From Lacticaseibacillus suibinensis (lineage in GTDB: Bacteria > Bacillota > Bacilli > Lactobacillales > Lactobacillaceae), in the NCBI RefSeq assembly GCF_003946175.1, contig NZ_RHOK01000001.1, positions 144,276 through 208,275 of the forward strand: a DNA stretch of 64,000 nucleotides. Direction: 5' to 3'. A program made the position numbers and the translations under genes. The notes beneath the pieces are model-generated. The model did no database searches and was not told where the DNA came from. It saw only the letters and a list, made by a program, of their open reading frames with translations. Shown here one piece after another: positions 35,691 through 44,803 of this stretch; positions within the stretch are counted from its first letter, which is position 1; each line of letters opens with the position of its first letter.

Positions 35691-37625
35691 TCATTTCGAT
35701 AAAAACGCTGACTTGAACTTTGCACTTGGCTCGGTACTCATATCTACGTTTCCAGTGATGCCAGCGATTGTTCCTTTGCTGGTGTATTGCCATAGGTCTT
35801 GCCCCAGTGGTGGCCGATGGCTTACCTGGACCGTACCATCATCAGTACCGTATGCCGGTACCCATAGGGCGCCTGCACGAGCTGTGTTCAAGTTCCAATC
35901 AGCCTGGGTATATTGACCAACATAGATCACAATGCGACTATCTGGGACGCCTAGCTTATTTAACTGGTCCATGTATGCGGCGACACCGCTTCGCATGTCA
36001 CTCATCGTCTCAGCCTCAACATCGATTGCGTAGAAGCGTGGTTGTCTGCCCTTGATGGCAGTTTGCTGCGTTCGGTTGAAGAAGTCGGTTGCCTCAGTGG
36101 CTGCATCTGCAGTCGAGACCGCCCTGAAGAAGGCATACACCGCATAGTTGATGCCCAGGTTGTTAATATCTGTCAAATAGGTGACATGTTTAGGATCTTC
36201 AAAGCTAGAACCGTCCTGCACTCTGACAATAGCTAGGGCCAACTTAGCCTTCTGAACAGCGACCCAATCAATATCCTTCTGGTAGTAGCTCACATCGATA
36301 ATGGAACCCTCGTAATAACCTGAGTTGCCCTCAAGCTCATTAATTCTCCTGACCAGGTCATCAATTTGGGACTGCTGCTCTGGCAATTTGTCCTTGATTG
36401 CGTTCAAGGTGGACAACTGCGATTTCATATCCGCTAGTGATTGACTGGTCAGGGCGCGCTGCTCTTTGACAAAGGTCATGGCGGCCTGGTAATCCAGCTG
36501 AAACTGCGAAAGAGTTTGATTTTGGGTCCCAATTTGAAGCGTCATTGTATGCGGCCGAACTACGTTGAGCTTCTGGTCGGTGACTTGAAGCCTTTCGGTC
36601 GCATTCAAATAGGGGTCGATAATTGGATAGGTGTTGCCGAGTTTAAACGATTGATAAGCCGGGTCTAGGGCGGAGATGTCCATTACGGACACCGTCCAGG
36701 ACAACAAGCCAATACGCTGCTGGTTTAAGTACTCTTGGCCCTTGGCCTTCAGGATTAAAGGCTGATTCACGTCCTGCCACTCCACAGGCTTTTGAATGAT
36801 GCCGAAGCGGTCGACTAATGCCTTGTCCTCAAGATATCGAACTCCACCGTTGACCCCTTCAATCGTTGTCTTGGGCTGAGCTGCATCGGCTGATGTGTCG
36901 ACAGACGCTGTCGACTGCTCAATAACTGAGCCAATTGGCACTAACCGAGTAATTAACTCGGTGACATCAAAGTCGCGTTTGGCCGATTTGAGATTTTTAC
37001 CAAGCATGATTGGTGTATCAACGTCCTCACCATACTGCGCTAGATACTCAATGACCAATTGGCCAGAAGCTTCTCGATGCCAGACCACGTACCCGCCAAG
37101 ACGGTCAACCAGCTTATCTTTGATGGTGTCAAAGGTGTCAGCCGCATCGTCGGTATAGCGATAGACGTTATCTGTGGAATTCGCCACTGTGACGCGGCCA
37201 ACCTTAAACTGCTTGTATGGCTCAACCTGACTGTTATGGTAGTTGATCAACGTCGTAAAGAATTGAGCGATGCTGGTGTTTTGTACCTTTCGATATGTCT
37301 GTGAGCTATCGTGCAAAAACGCCAAGCAGTCTTCACATTCGATGGTCTGAGTGTGGGTACTACTGAACTCACCGGAAACCTTAGCGACGCGGCCGTCAAA
37401 TACCGTCTCACCGGAAACGGTATCGAAAACCTTGACCAGTGAGGTAATAGGCACAATTTGACGATAAAGCGTGTTCTGCAATGGCACCTTGAACTCAGCA
37501 GTGCTAACTGCGTTGAATGGCAAATCAATATCTCCGGAAATTACTTTATTACCAAACGGGCGGGGTTCATGGAGAACCTCACCCGTTTTATCTGCCTCTC
37601 CTTTGTAGACTACGACTCGATACAT
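35691..37625 (-). CDS. Tail-associated protein (Tal) fused to a GH25 lysozyme
   Basis: A 644-residue virion protein. Residues about 1-400 are a prophage tail endopeptidase/tail-spike domain with a following coiled coil (LADMKSQLSTLNAIKDKLPE). Residues about 435-644 are a GH25 muramidase: IIDVSYYQKDIDW, FYAIDVEAETM (catalytic acids), VGQYTQADW, LWQYTSKG. It would sit at the tail tip and cut peptidoglycan at infection. It begins on the last base of the dit gene. Confidence 0.85.
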   Translation of the reverse strand: MYRVVVYKGEADKTGEVLHEPRPFGNKVISGDIDLPFNAVSTAEFKVPLQNTLYRQIVPITSLVKVFDTVSGETVFDGRVAKVSGEFSSTHTQTIECEDCLAFLHDSSQTYRKVQNTSIAQFFTTLINYHNSQVEPYKQFKVGRVTVANSTDNVYRYTDDAADTFDTIKDKLVDRLGGYVVWHREASGQLVIEYLAQYGEDVDTPIMLGKNLKSAKRDFDVTELITRLVPIGSVIEQSTASVDTSADAAQPKTTIEGVNGGVRYLEDKALVDRFGIIQKPVEWQDVNQPLILKAKGQEYLNQQRIGLLSWTVSVMDISALDPAYQSFKLGNTYPIIDPYLNATERLQVTDQKLNVVRPHTMTLQIGTQNQTLSQFQLDYQAAMTFVKEQRALTSQSLADMKSQLSTLNAIKDKLPEQQSQIDDLVRRINELEGNSGYYEGSIIDVSYYQKDIDWVAVQKAKLALAIVRVQDGSSFEDPKHVTYLTDINNLGINYAVYAFFRAVSTADAATEATDFFNRTQQTAIKGRQPRFYAIDVEAETMSDMRSGVAAYMDQLNKLGVPDSRIVIYVGQYTQADWNLNTARAGALWVPAYGTDDGTVQVSHRPPLGQDLWQYTSKGTIAGITGNVDMSTEPSAKFKSAFLSK

Positions 37626-38353
37626 TACAACATCACCTCCGTCTTGAGGACAAAGCGAACCGTGGCCGATCCTGTGATGGTCAACTCGTTCATACCTCGT
37701 GCCAAGCTAAAGAGATAATCAGTTTCTTTGTTAGGCGTAAAGATAAACTTCTGAGCGTCCGAGTTGGTAATAGTGATATTTCCGCTAGTAATGATCTGTG
37801 GCACAATCTGGGTCTCACCGATATTCATCAGTTTGACTTTCAAACTGTCGTTGACCTGAAAAGTGAATGGCTGCAGGAAATCATTGAAGAAATCAAACGT
37901 GTCCCAATTATCTGGTGGATAACGACTATCGGTGTTGTCCTTGATGGCGTACGGGTGCAACGTGAAGACAGCGACGATTGTTAGCGAACGAGCCTGCGAG
38001 TTATCTGTCACCCTCACGGAAGCACATTTGCCAACCCAGTAAACACCAGCGTCATGCGTATCATAGAGCTTTGTTTCAAAGCCAGACATAAGCTGCTGCT
38101 TGGCCTTGTCTTCTAGCGCCTTTCGGGCCGGATAGTCCATATTCCCAGCCCAAAAAGTAAAGGTGTGGGTACGCATGTCATAGAATCGTTCTCCTGTGAT
38201 GTTCGAAAAATCCAAAACACCATCCATATAATCTAGACTCTCAGTAATCACTTTTTCAGTCGGGGTAGGTGCATCCCGGTCGGTGAGATAAAGACCGATG
38301 CTCTTGCTATTGAAGGCGCCCACTTCGATGTACTCGTTAATTTCCACTGCCAA
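37625..38353 (-). CDS. Distal tail protein (Dit)
   Basis: A 242-residue protein placed exactly between tape measure and Tal, as Dit always is. It has the N-terminal ring domain features (FDFSNITGERFYDMRTHTF-like DFSNITGERFYD). The best start is TTG at 38353 behind AAAGGGCGG; no ATG fits. It overlaps the tape measure gene by 17 bases. Confidence 0.75.
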   Translation of the reverse strand: MAVEINEYIEVGAFNSKSIGLYLTDRDAPTPTEKVITESLDYMDGVLDFSNITGERFYDMRTHTFTFWAGNMDYPARKALEDKAKQQLMSGFETKLYDTHDAGVYWVGKCASVRVTDNSQARSLTIVAVFTLHPYAIKDNTDSRYPPDNWDTFDFFNDFLQPFTFQVNDSLKVKLMNIGETQIVPQIITSGNITITNSDAQKFIFTPNKETDYLFSLARGMNELTITGSATVRFVLKTEVML

Positions 38354-41300
38354 AGCTATACCGCCCTTTCTTTCCTGTGAGTTGGCCAAGTGACTGGTCA
38401 TATCCAGCGGTGGTGGCCCCAATCAAGGTGCCATCATCGAGCACAATTTGTTTCCCGCCTTTTAGTTCACTGAGCATGGCATTTAGTACATTGAGCACGC
38501 TATTACTTGTGCCAATTTCGACACTCGCGGAACCCGAAAACATATTCATGGCACCAGACGCATTGACGCTCTGACGAACGCCATTCATCATGGCCACCGC
38601 AGAGCGGCGGGCCTCGACGGAGTACTGATCAATCCCTGCAGCGACACCGAGGGGCAGCCATTTCCCGACTTGGTACTTAAACACGCGGGAAGGCGAATGA
38701 CTGTCTGCGGCTTTGTTTGCAGCCGTCTTGGCATCTTTGATAACCTGAGCTGCTGCGTTGGAGACGACTTTCGACTTCGAGGTAATACCTGCAGCTAGGC
38801 CGCTACCAACGTAGCCGCCAGCATCATAGAAGGAGCTGTATTGGTTGTGAGCCCCCTTCGCCCCGCTTTTGCCGAGTGATGATCCCGCGCTATGAGCAGC
38901 ATCCTTCTTTTCCTTGAGGCCCTTGTTAAAACTATCGCCGCCTTTTTTACCAGACCCCTTCAACTTGTCTTTGCCAGTGTCGGCGCCCTTAGTCGACTGG
39001 TCAGCGATATATTTACCAGCATCTTCCACTTTGCCAGCCTTCATAGCGGCAATGAACTGATTGCGACCCTTCTCACCACCCTTGAACATACTGTTCGGTA
39101 GTGATCCTAGGCTACCAATCATCTTGTCATTGACCATCTTGCCAGCGGTTGCATAGTCACCCATTGAAATTGCGTGTACCAGTCCTGCGGCACCATCAAC
39201 GCCCGCGCTCTTCATATACTGTGCCATCACTAGCAGACGGTTTTGGATAGTGCCCGCATGCTGATTGACAAAGCCCAGCATTGTAGTCAGTTGAGCATTC
39301 GTTGAAATGTTCATCTGAGTGAGGGTTTGACTGAAGGTCTGCTTGGTTAGCTGACCACTCTGTTGATAGGCCTGCAGCTTTTGCATGTTGTTATTGAAGA
39401 TTTCTTGCAACTGCTGCGTGTTAGCCGTCTTGAGGTCTGCAATCTGCTTTGCGTAATATTGCTGCTCGGTGGCGGTCTTAGCTGCACGCTGCTGAGCTTC
39501 CAACTGCGTGATTTGAGCGTTGTTCGCGGTCACCGCCTGCTGACGAATTTGGTTCTGCTGATTGAGAATTGTGACCATTTGCTGGGTATCCTGCGTGGTC
39601 CAATTCTTCTTGTTCTGCATCTCCAAGGTAAAGGCCTGAAGTTGCATGTCTGACTGCTTGAGCAGTGCCTGCCTGATGGCATCGTTTTGAGCCTCCAGAG
39701 CCGTGCGCTGTTCCTTAGTCAGGGCCTCACCTTCAGCAGTCTTGCCTGTTGTCAGCATCTGCGTGTTCTGGCTCATGATGTCTTGCATCTGCTGGTTGCC
39801 TTTGGTCTGGTCTTGCAGCATTAATTGCGCTGCTTGATTTTGCAACTGTCGACGCCGTTCACCACTAGCCTTATCTGCTGCCTCGAGCTTAGCATGTGCT
39901 TGCTTTTGAATTTCCACTTGGTTGGCAGAGTACCCAGACATGATGCCCTTCGCCGCCGTGGCATAGGCTTCCATCTTTGTGCCGGCGAAGGCCTGAAGCG
40001 CGGCCTCAGAAACCTTGTCGAAGCTCTTTTCGACTGACTTATTGCTTGATGTAATTTGCGCCGAGTAGCCTTTCCAGTTCTTAGCCAGCTTGGCCGACTT
40101 GGCGTTCACCTCATCAGTCTTCTTACCAAGCTCCGAGAAGCTAGTCACTACGGCACCGGTTGCGGAGTTGCTAGTAAAGTTACTCCAATTTTCCTTGATG
40201 TCATTGATGCCATCGCCGACCCCGCTAAGAGCGGCCTTAGCGTCCTTGGCAGCTCCCTTAAAGTCGCCACCAAAGAACTTACCAATCGCGCTGCCGCCCT
40301 TAGAAATCAGGGTAATCAAGGACTTAATCACGATAATGACATCGGCAACGCCCATGACAATATAGCGGATTGCATCTACGACGCCGCCGATTGCGACTGT
40401 TACAGCAGCTAGTGTGACCACGAAAGCCCCGCCAAGTACCTTGGTAACGACGTCAATTGCCGGCTTCAAGTCGTTAAAGGCACCATAAAGCGGTTTGAAC
40501 ATGTCCTTTAATGAGCTGAGCGACTTACCAATCCCTGAGAATACCGACTTGGTGAACCCCTGAATATTCATGAAGTTCTTTTTCCAAGCCACGACTAGGC
40601 CGACGACTGCAGCAACAACCGCCGCGATCGCGAGGCCAACTGGTCCAAGCAACGTCGTGATAGAGCCAAGGGCAGCCCCAACGCCGGACGCCATAGAACT
40701 AAAGACGCCGGACAATGAGGCAATCGGGTGTGTCACTGCAGAAGTAAGGACACCTGGAATGGCCTTGAAGGCGCTGATTGTTTTGGCGCCAAATGAGCCT
40801 ATACTACGTTGAACCATTCCTAGACTGCTGACTGCGTTCCTACTTTCGGGAATAAACGCCATGATAGATGTGCGCCACGAACCCATCAGGTCGGAATGTA
40901 GCCCACCAGCACTTTGCAAGGCACTGGCGGCGGACTTGATTGAACCAAATTTGGTCACAAGCTGACTAGCAACAGTACCAAAGGTCTTGATGCTGCCGCT
41001 TGCCTTGGTCCATGCCGAAGTTAGGACTGGGGCAACCGCATTGTTTGCCTTCTTGATTAGCTCAATAGCGGTGCCCGCTTTTTTGAGACCCCCAGTTACA
41101 ATGGAAAGCACCGGGCCGACTGTTTTGAGACCCCCAGTTACAATGGAAAGCACCGGGCCGACTGTTTTGAAGGCCAACCAAGCCTTCAGTAGCTTGGGTA
41201 ACTGCGTGATCAGGTAGGCAACCTTATCTGAATTATCACGAATGAAGTTAGATACATTGGTGACAACGCCGACAACGTTCTGCATTGCCCCTCTGAAGTT

Positions 41301-42344
41301 ATCAATTGGGGCTGTATTGCCCGCAGTCGCATAGAGGTCATTGTATGAAACTTTGATGGCCTCAATTGCCTCTTTAACAGGCGGAGCCATCTCGCTGAAC
41401 GCGGTCTTGAGAATTTCAAGGTAGGGCCGAATTTTGCCAACCGAGTTACTGATATACCCAGCAATCGCCTTAAATGTGTTGGCAATCAGATTGCCCAAGT
41501 CACTGATGTGCTGCGCAATCGAACCGCCAGTGAGTTCTTGAGAAGCGTTGTTGAGTGACTCAATAACGACTTCCATACCTTTTTTGGTACGGTTGCCCAG
41601 GTTGACGAAGGCAGTACCAATACCACCGGTAGCAGTTTTAGCCATCTCGGCAAAGCCACCGGCACCAGCATTGAGCTGAATGAACCGGTCATTAAGCTGC
41701 GCCATCGTAATGTCGCCCTTCTTGATTTTGTCATAAAGCTCTTGGGTGTTACCTGAGACAATGCCAAATGACTTGGCCACTTTACCCAGTGCATAAGGCA
41801 TGGTTTCCTGCAAAGAACGCCAGGACATCATATCGACCTTACCGGATGACAGCATCTGTACATATTGGGTCAGCCCCCGAGAGGCATCACCAGCGGCGGC
41901 CCCACTGGCCAAAAACGCATTGTTCAAGGCCAACGATGAGTCCGTTGCCTTGGCGATGTTGTTCTTAACAACAGGGAAGAACCGTTGTGTGGTTGAGACC
42001 ATATCGTCCAGCGCCGTAGGTAAGCCATCGATGCCATCACTGAGCTTGTTGACGGCTGCGGTGCTGTCCTTGGTTGCCACGCCCATGTTCTTCATAATCT
42101 TCGGAAAATTATTCAGAGTATCAAACCGCGATACCGCACCGCCGATTGAAGACTTTAGCAAATCAACGCTTGCCGAAACCGCCTTGAAGACGCCAGCACC
42201 CTTCAAAATACTACCGAAACCAGCTGATATCTTTTTTGGGGTCTGCGAGAGGTCTGTCATATCGCCTTTTAGCCGTCTAACAAAACTGGACAGGCCCGCG
42301 TCTTTGACACCGAATCTAGCGTCAACGCTCATGCTTTCAGACAT
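38337..42344 (-). CDS. Tail tape measure protein
   Basis: A 1335-residue protein that sets tail length and is ejected into the host membrane. It has a long helical build, a tape-measure N-terminal region (LNNFPKIMKNMGVATKDSTA, MLSSGKVDMMSWRSLQE), hydrophobic helices near residues 560-590 (GLAIAAVVAAVVGLVVAW) and Gln-rich coiled coils at about 850-990. It contains an exact 14-residue tandem duplication near residue 400 (see the repeat entry). Confidence 0.92.
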   Translation of the reverse strand: MSESMSVDARFGVKDAGLSSFVRRLKGDMTDLSQTPKKISAGFGSILKGAGVFKAVSASVDLLKSSIGGAVSRFDTLNNFPKIMKNMGVATKDSTAAVNKLSDGIDGLPTALDDMVSTTQRFFPVVKNNIAKATDSSLALNNAFLASGAAAGDASRGLTQYVQMLSSGKVDMMSWRSLQETMPYALGKVAKSFGIVSGNTQELYDKIKKGDITMAQLNDRFIQLNAGAGGFAEMAKTATGGIGTAFVNLGNRTKKGMEVVIESLNNASQELTGGSIAQHISDLGNLIANTFKAIAGYISNSVGKIRPYLEILKTAFSEMAPPVKEAIEAIKVSYNDLYATAGNTAPIDNFRGAMQNVVGVVTNVSNFIRDNSDKVAYLITQLPKLLKAWLAFKTVGPVLSIVTGGLKTVGPVLSIVTGGLKKAGTAIELIKKANNAVAPVLTSAWTKASGSIKTFGTVASQLVTKFGSIKSAASALQSAGGLHSDLMGSWRTSIMAFIPESRNAVSSLGMVQRSIGSFGAKTISAFKAIPGVLTSAVTHPIASLSGVFSSMASGVGAALGSITTLLGPVGLAIAAVVAAVVGLVVAWKKNFMNIQGFTKSVFSGIGKSLSSLKDMFKPLYGAFNDLKPAIDVVTKVLGGAFVVTLAAVTVAIGGVVDAIRYIVMGVADVIIVIKSLITLISKGGSAIGKFFGGDFKGAAKDAKAALSGVGDGINDIKENWSNFTSNSATGAVVTSFSELGKKTDEVNAKSAKLAKNWKGYSAQITSSNKSVEKSFDKVSEAALQAFAGTKMEAYATAAKGIMSGYSANQVEIQKQAHAKLEAADKASGERRRQLQNQAAQLMLQDQTKGNQQMQDIMSQNTQMLTTGKTAEGEALTKEQRTALEAQNDAIRQALLKQSDMQLQAFTLEMQNKKNWTTQDTQQMVTILNQQNQIRQQAVTANNAQITQLEAQQRAAKTATEQQYYAKQIADLKTANTQQLQEIFNNNMQKLQAYQQSGQLTKQTFSQTLTQMNISTNAQLTTMLGFVNQHAGTIQNRLLVMAQYMKSAGVDGAAGLVHAISMGDYATAGKMVNDKMIGSLGSLPNSMFKGGEKGRNQFIAAMKAGKVEDAGKYIADQSTKGADTGKDKLKGSGKKGGDSFNKGLKEKKDAAHSAGSSLGKSGAKGAHNQYSSFYDAGGYVGSGLAAGITSKSKVVSNAAAQVIKDAKTAANKAADSHSPSRVFKYQVGKWLPLGVAAGIDQYSVEARRSAVAMMNGVRQSVNASGAMNMFSGSASVEIGTSNSVLNVLNAMLSELKGGKQIVLDDGTLIGATTAGYDQSLGQLTGKKGRYSFGSGN
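41081..41164. repeat. 42-bp perfect tandem duplication inside the tape measure gene
   Basis: Two identical 42-base units with no differences, giving TVGPVLSIVTGGLK twice in a row in frame. The lack of any difference suggests a recent event. Confidence 0.95.
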
Positions 42345-42346
42345 AT

Positions 42347-42676
42347 TTACCCTCCTTTCTCAATTTGTTGTATGGCTTCCCGTCGAGCACGTTCAGCACG
42401 CCTGGATAGCTCAAGGTACTGGTTGACTTCGGCTTCCGCCTCGCCGGTAATTTGCCTGCGCTCTTTGTCCAGATCGATAATGCGATTTAAAGAGTCAATA
42501 ACCCAATGGCCATCTTTGTCATAGGCATTCGCCTGACGCGCGACAAAGGGCGTTTCAAAGGCAATCTGCTTTTGGTCGTTTTGCCTCAACAAATGAGCCT
42601 TGACCCGCTGGCCATACTCTTCAAGTGTCATGTTTTCGATCTCGGCCTTGGAGAGTGCAGGGTAGTATTCCCACAT
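42347..42676 (-). CDS. Tail assembly chaperone, downstream frame (T part of G/GT)
   Basis: 109 residues counted from the first ATG; helical and charged. It lies between the G chaperone and the tape measure, as in lambda and many siphophages. The ATG has no good ribosome site and the frame is open upstream for 38 more codons, back through the 3' end of the previous gene in its -1 frame. It is therefore more likely the C-terminal part of a frameshift product. Confidence 0.7.
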   Translation of the reverse strand: MWEYYPALSKAEIENMTLEEYGQRVKAHLLRQNDQKQIAFETPFVARQANAYDKDGHWVIDSLNRIIDLDKERRQITGEAEAEVNQYLELSRRAERARREAIQQIEKGG

Positions 42677-42693
42677 AGTGGTGTAGAGGTCTT

Positions 42694-43062
42694 CTAATCG
42701 GAAACTTCCACTTCGTCCAGCTTGCTCAGGTGTTGCTTGAGTGCTGGAACGATTTTTGCTGCCATAACTTTGGTAAGTGGAGAAGTCTCGAAAAAAGTCT
42801 CCACCTTATCGAAAAGCTCGGGTGTGTTATCTTCGGCCAAGGCTGCTTCGATTTCTTCTGGCTTCACGTTGTCCTTCTTCAGCAGAATTTTGAGCGTGTT
42901 TAGCAAAGTGAATGGGTCACCAGTAAGTAGTCCCGACAGAATGTCGGTCATCTTATCAAGATTGTTTTCCAAATTATTGGGAATCAAACCAAGGCCCTTC
43001 AGACTACCGATGGTTAGTGCCAATTCATATTCTTCACCGTTCAATGTGATTGTTGTGCTCAT
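42694..43062 (-). CDS. Tail assembly chaperone G
   Basis: A 122-residue protein (MSTTITLNGEEYELALTIGS) of the G-type tail chaperones that coat the tape measure protein during assembly. The ATG at 43062 follows GGAGG. Its codons contain the slippery site TTTTTTC at 42790-42796. Confidence 0.75.
   Translation of the reverse strand: MSTTITLNGEEYELALTIGSLKGLGLIPNNLENNLDKMTDILSGLLTGDPFTLLNTLKILLKKDNVKPEEIEAALAEDNTPELFDKVETFFETSPLTKVMAAKIVPALKQHLSKLDEVEVSD
42790..42796 (-). other. Candidate -1 frameshift site U UUU UUC in the tail chaperone gene
   Basis: In the zero frame the codons are ACT TTT TTC, so the heptamer T TTT TTC fits the X XXY YYZ rule. The -1 frame has a stop just upstream (TAA about 15 bases before), then stays open to the end of the next gene at 42347. 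A product of about 240 residues would result. Confidence 0.55.
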
Positions 43063-43131
43063 TGCTTTTTCCTCCAATGGTTAATCGTCTCAGCTCGGCT
43101 TTCGCCTACTCGTCTCTGTTACTTGTCTAGG

Positions 43132-43218
43132 CTATTTGCCGGAAGCGGGAGTGGTGTCGGATTCACTCCCTGCAGGAGCTTCATTCTCTTCACCACCCGT
43201 TTCCGGCACTACTTTGGG
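43132..43218 (-). other. Candidate -1 frameshift site C CCA AAG and C-terminal extension of the tail-tube protein
   Basis: The heptamer CCCAAAG (43212-43218) is the last sense codons before the TAG at 43209-43211. Slipping back one base reads on for 26 codons (VVPETGGEENEAPAGSES and so on) to a TAG at 43132-43134. The extension has the same Pro/Ala/Glu-rich style as the zero-frame end. Confidence 0.75.
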
Positions 43219-43805
43219 GCCGCCGTACCGTCTTCCTTGGGCGCGTTGCTGTCTGGAGCCTTGTAGTCAGGCAGCGGGGCCTCTTCCTCAGCACCAGGAG
43301 TGGTGTCACGGAAGAAGTTGTTGACAGTCGCAGCATCGATCTTGGAGACCGTCGCATTTCCCTTAACCAGCTGGCCGTTAATGGTCAAAGTGGTTTTGAT
43401 GGTGGCATTGCTACCGACTTCAGCTGGTGTTTCCCAGTCCGATAGGTACCCGGAACCATACTGTGAGGCGTACTTGCCGGTAGGCTTCTCATCCGTTCCT
43501 AATACGGGCTTTGTGAAGTCAATCTCCCATACCTCCACTTCAAGCTGATTCTTGACAGCGTAATGCAGCATATCATTTGTCAACGTATCACTGGCCAACG
43601 CCTCAATATCGATTGAGGTCTCCAGTTCACCCGCAGATGCCGCAGAGCCGTCTTTTGTGGCGGTAGTATCTGTTTTACTCGACTCCTTGATGGTGTGGGT
43701 GGTCTGCAGAGCCAGCCGTGTTGCATAAAGCTTGCTCCGGTCCTGAACCAACCGGAACATCAGTACACGATCTTTACCTTTGATTGGTGTTTCCAAATTG
43801 CTCAC
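43209..43805 (-). CDS. Major tail (tube) protein
   Basis: A 198-residue protein that polymerises into the tail tube. It has the family start (MSNLETPIKGKDRVLMFRL), a TSIDIEALASDT region and a flexible acidic C-terminus. It sits between the tail terminator and the chaperones. A -1 frameshift at its last codons would give a 224-residue form. Confidence 0.85.
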   Translation of the reverse strand: MSNLETPIKGKDRVLMFRLVQDRSKLYATRLALQTTHTIKESSKTDTTATKDGSAASAGELETSIDIEALASDTLTNDMLHYAVKNQLEVEVWEIDFTKPVLGTDEKPTGKYASQYGSGYLSDWETPAEVGSNATIKTTLTINGQLVKGNATVSKIDAATVNNFFRDTTPGAEEEAPLPDYKAPDSNAPKEDGTAAPK

Positions 43806-43810
43806 TCCTT

Positions 43811-44191
43811 TTAGTAATATTCGATATCAACTGATAGGATGCCGTGCCACAGCGGAATGCCATCTGGCTTGTCGCCGACAATATTTGTACTGCTGGACAT
43901 CACCCTATACTGAAAGTTAGGTGTCCGCCGATACATCGAAGTCACTCGTAAGAGCCGTTCGAGTATCTCTGCCACCTCTGTACGCCGATTGTATTCGGCG
44001 TACACATGGACCAAAATGTTAGTCCGACCAAGTACACGGTCCTTGGTGTATTGGTCTGAGTTAACCTGCTCGCCTATAAAAACAAAGGGGTACCCCTGGC
44101 TTTCATCTGGCAAATAGTCAAATGTGGCATACCCACAGCGCTGTGACAGGTCTTTTATTGTCTGAAAAATCTCCTCATATGGGTTTTTCAT
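43811..44191 (-). CDS. DUF806-family tail component / tail terminator
   Basis: A 126-residue protein (MKNPYEEIFQTIKDLSQRCG) of the DUF806 type seen in lactic phage tails, placed where the tail completion protein lies, between the HK97 gp10-like gene and the tail tube. The ATG overlaps the previous stop (TGATG). Confidence 0.7.
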   Translation of the reverse strand: MKNPYEEIFQTIKDLSQRCGYATFDYLPDESQGYPFVFIGEQVNSDQYTKDRVLGRTNILVHVYAEYNRRTEVAEILERLLRVTSMYRRTPNFQYRVMSSSTNIVGDKPDGIPLWHGILSVDIEYY

Positions 44192-44532
44192 CACCGCACC
44201 AGCCTTTCCATGTCATTTATGAACGCCACCTTCTCAATAAGAAAAGGAATACCAAGGAAGCGTCGCCCAACAAACCAGCGCGTGCCGTACTCAACGTAGG
44301 CGGCGTAATCCGTGCGGAAAGACACCAACGATGCAAGCCCATCAGAAGAGATGATAACTAACATAGAACGCTTCAAGTTGCCCGTATCAACTGGCACCAA
44401 GACGGATGCCTCTTGGGCAAGGCGTGCAGTATGTTGCTTAACAACGTTTTTGGCATCCTGCAGTGTCGCGACGCGGTCAAGTTTGGCCATAAGGGCATCA
44501 AGTCCATCAAAGCCCACCTCATATCCGGCCAT
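44191..44532 (-). CDS. HK97 gp10-like morphogenesis protein
   Basis: A 113-residue protein with the HK97 gp10 pattern: LVPVDTGNLKRSM and YAAYVEYGTRW. It acts at the head-tail joint. The ATG at 44532 has GGAG at proper distance, better than an ATG five codons upstream. Confidence 0.8.
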   Translation of the reverse strand: MAGYEVGFDGLDALMAKLDRVATLQDAKNVVKQHTARLAQEASVLVPVDTGNLKRSMLVIISSDGLASLVSFRTDYAAYVEYGTRWFVGRRFLGIPFLIEKVAFINDMERLVR

Positions 44533-44803
44533 GATATTCAACTCCATAGAGAGTGGTTCGCTGGCGCAGCTGCGTCACTGCAGTGATTTGCAGATTGACA
44601 CCACTATCTAGCTGCACATAACCCGACTGCACTGGTACCGAAACTGGTAATCGCACAACAAAGGGCCTCTGTTTGGCATCGCCGAAAATGGTCAATGCCT
44701 CATCAGGCCCTAATTGTGTGATATTTGCGTTAAAGGTAGGGTCTTCAATAACTGGCTGTGGGTATATGAAAGTGACTCTGCGATCATAATTCACGCAAAC
44801 CAC
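44519..44803 (-). CDS. Head closure / head-tail adaptor protein
   Basis: A 94-residue beta-rich protein, placed by position between the connector and gp10-like gene. GTG starts at 44803 and 44794 are both possible; the second overlaps the previous stop and has GGGAG at ten bases. Confidence 0.6.
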   Translation of the reverse strand: MVCVNYDRRVTFIYPQPVIEDPTFNANITQLGPDEALTIFGDAKQRPFVVRLPVSVPVQSGYVQLDSGVNLQITAVTQLRQRTTLYGVEYHGRI

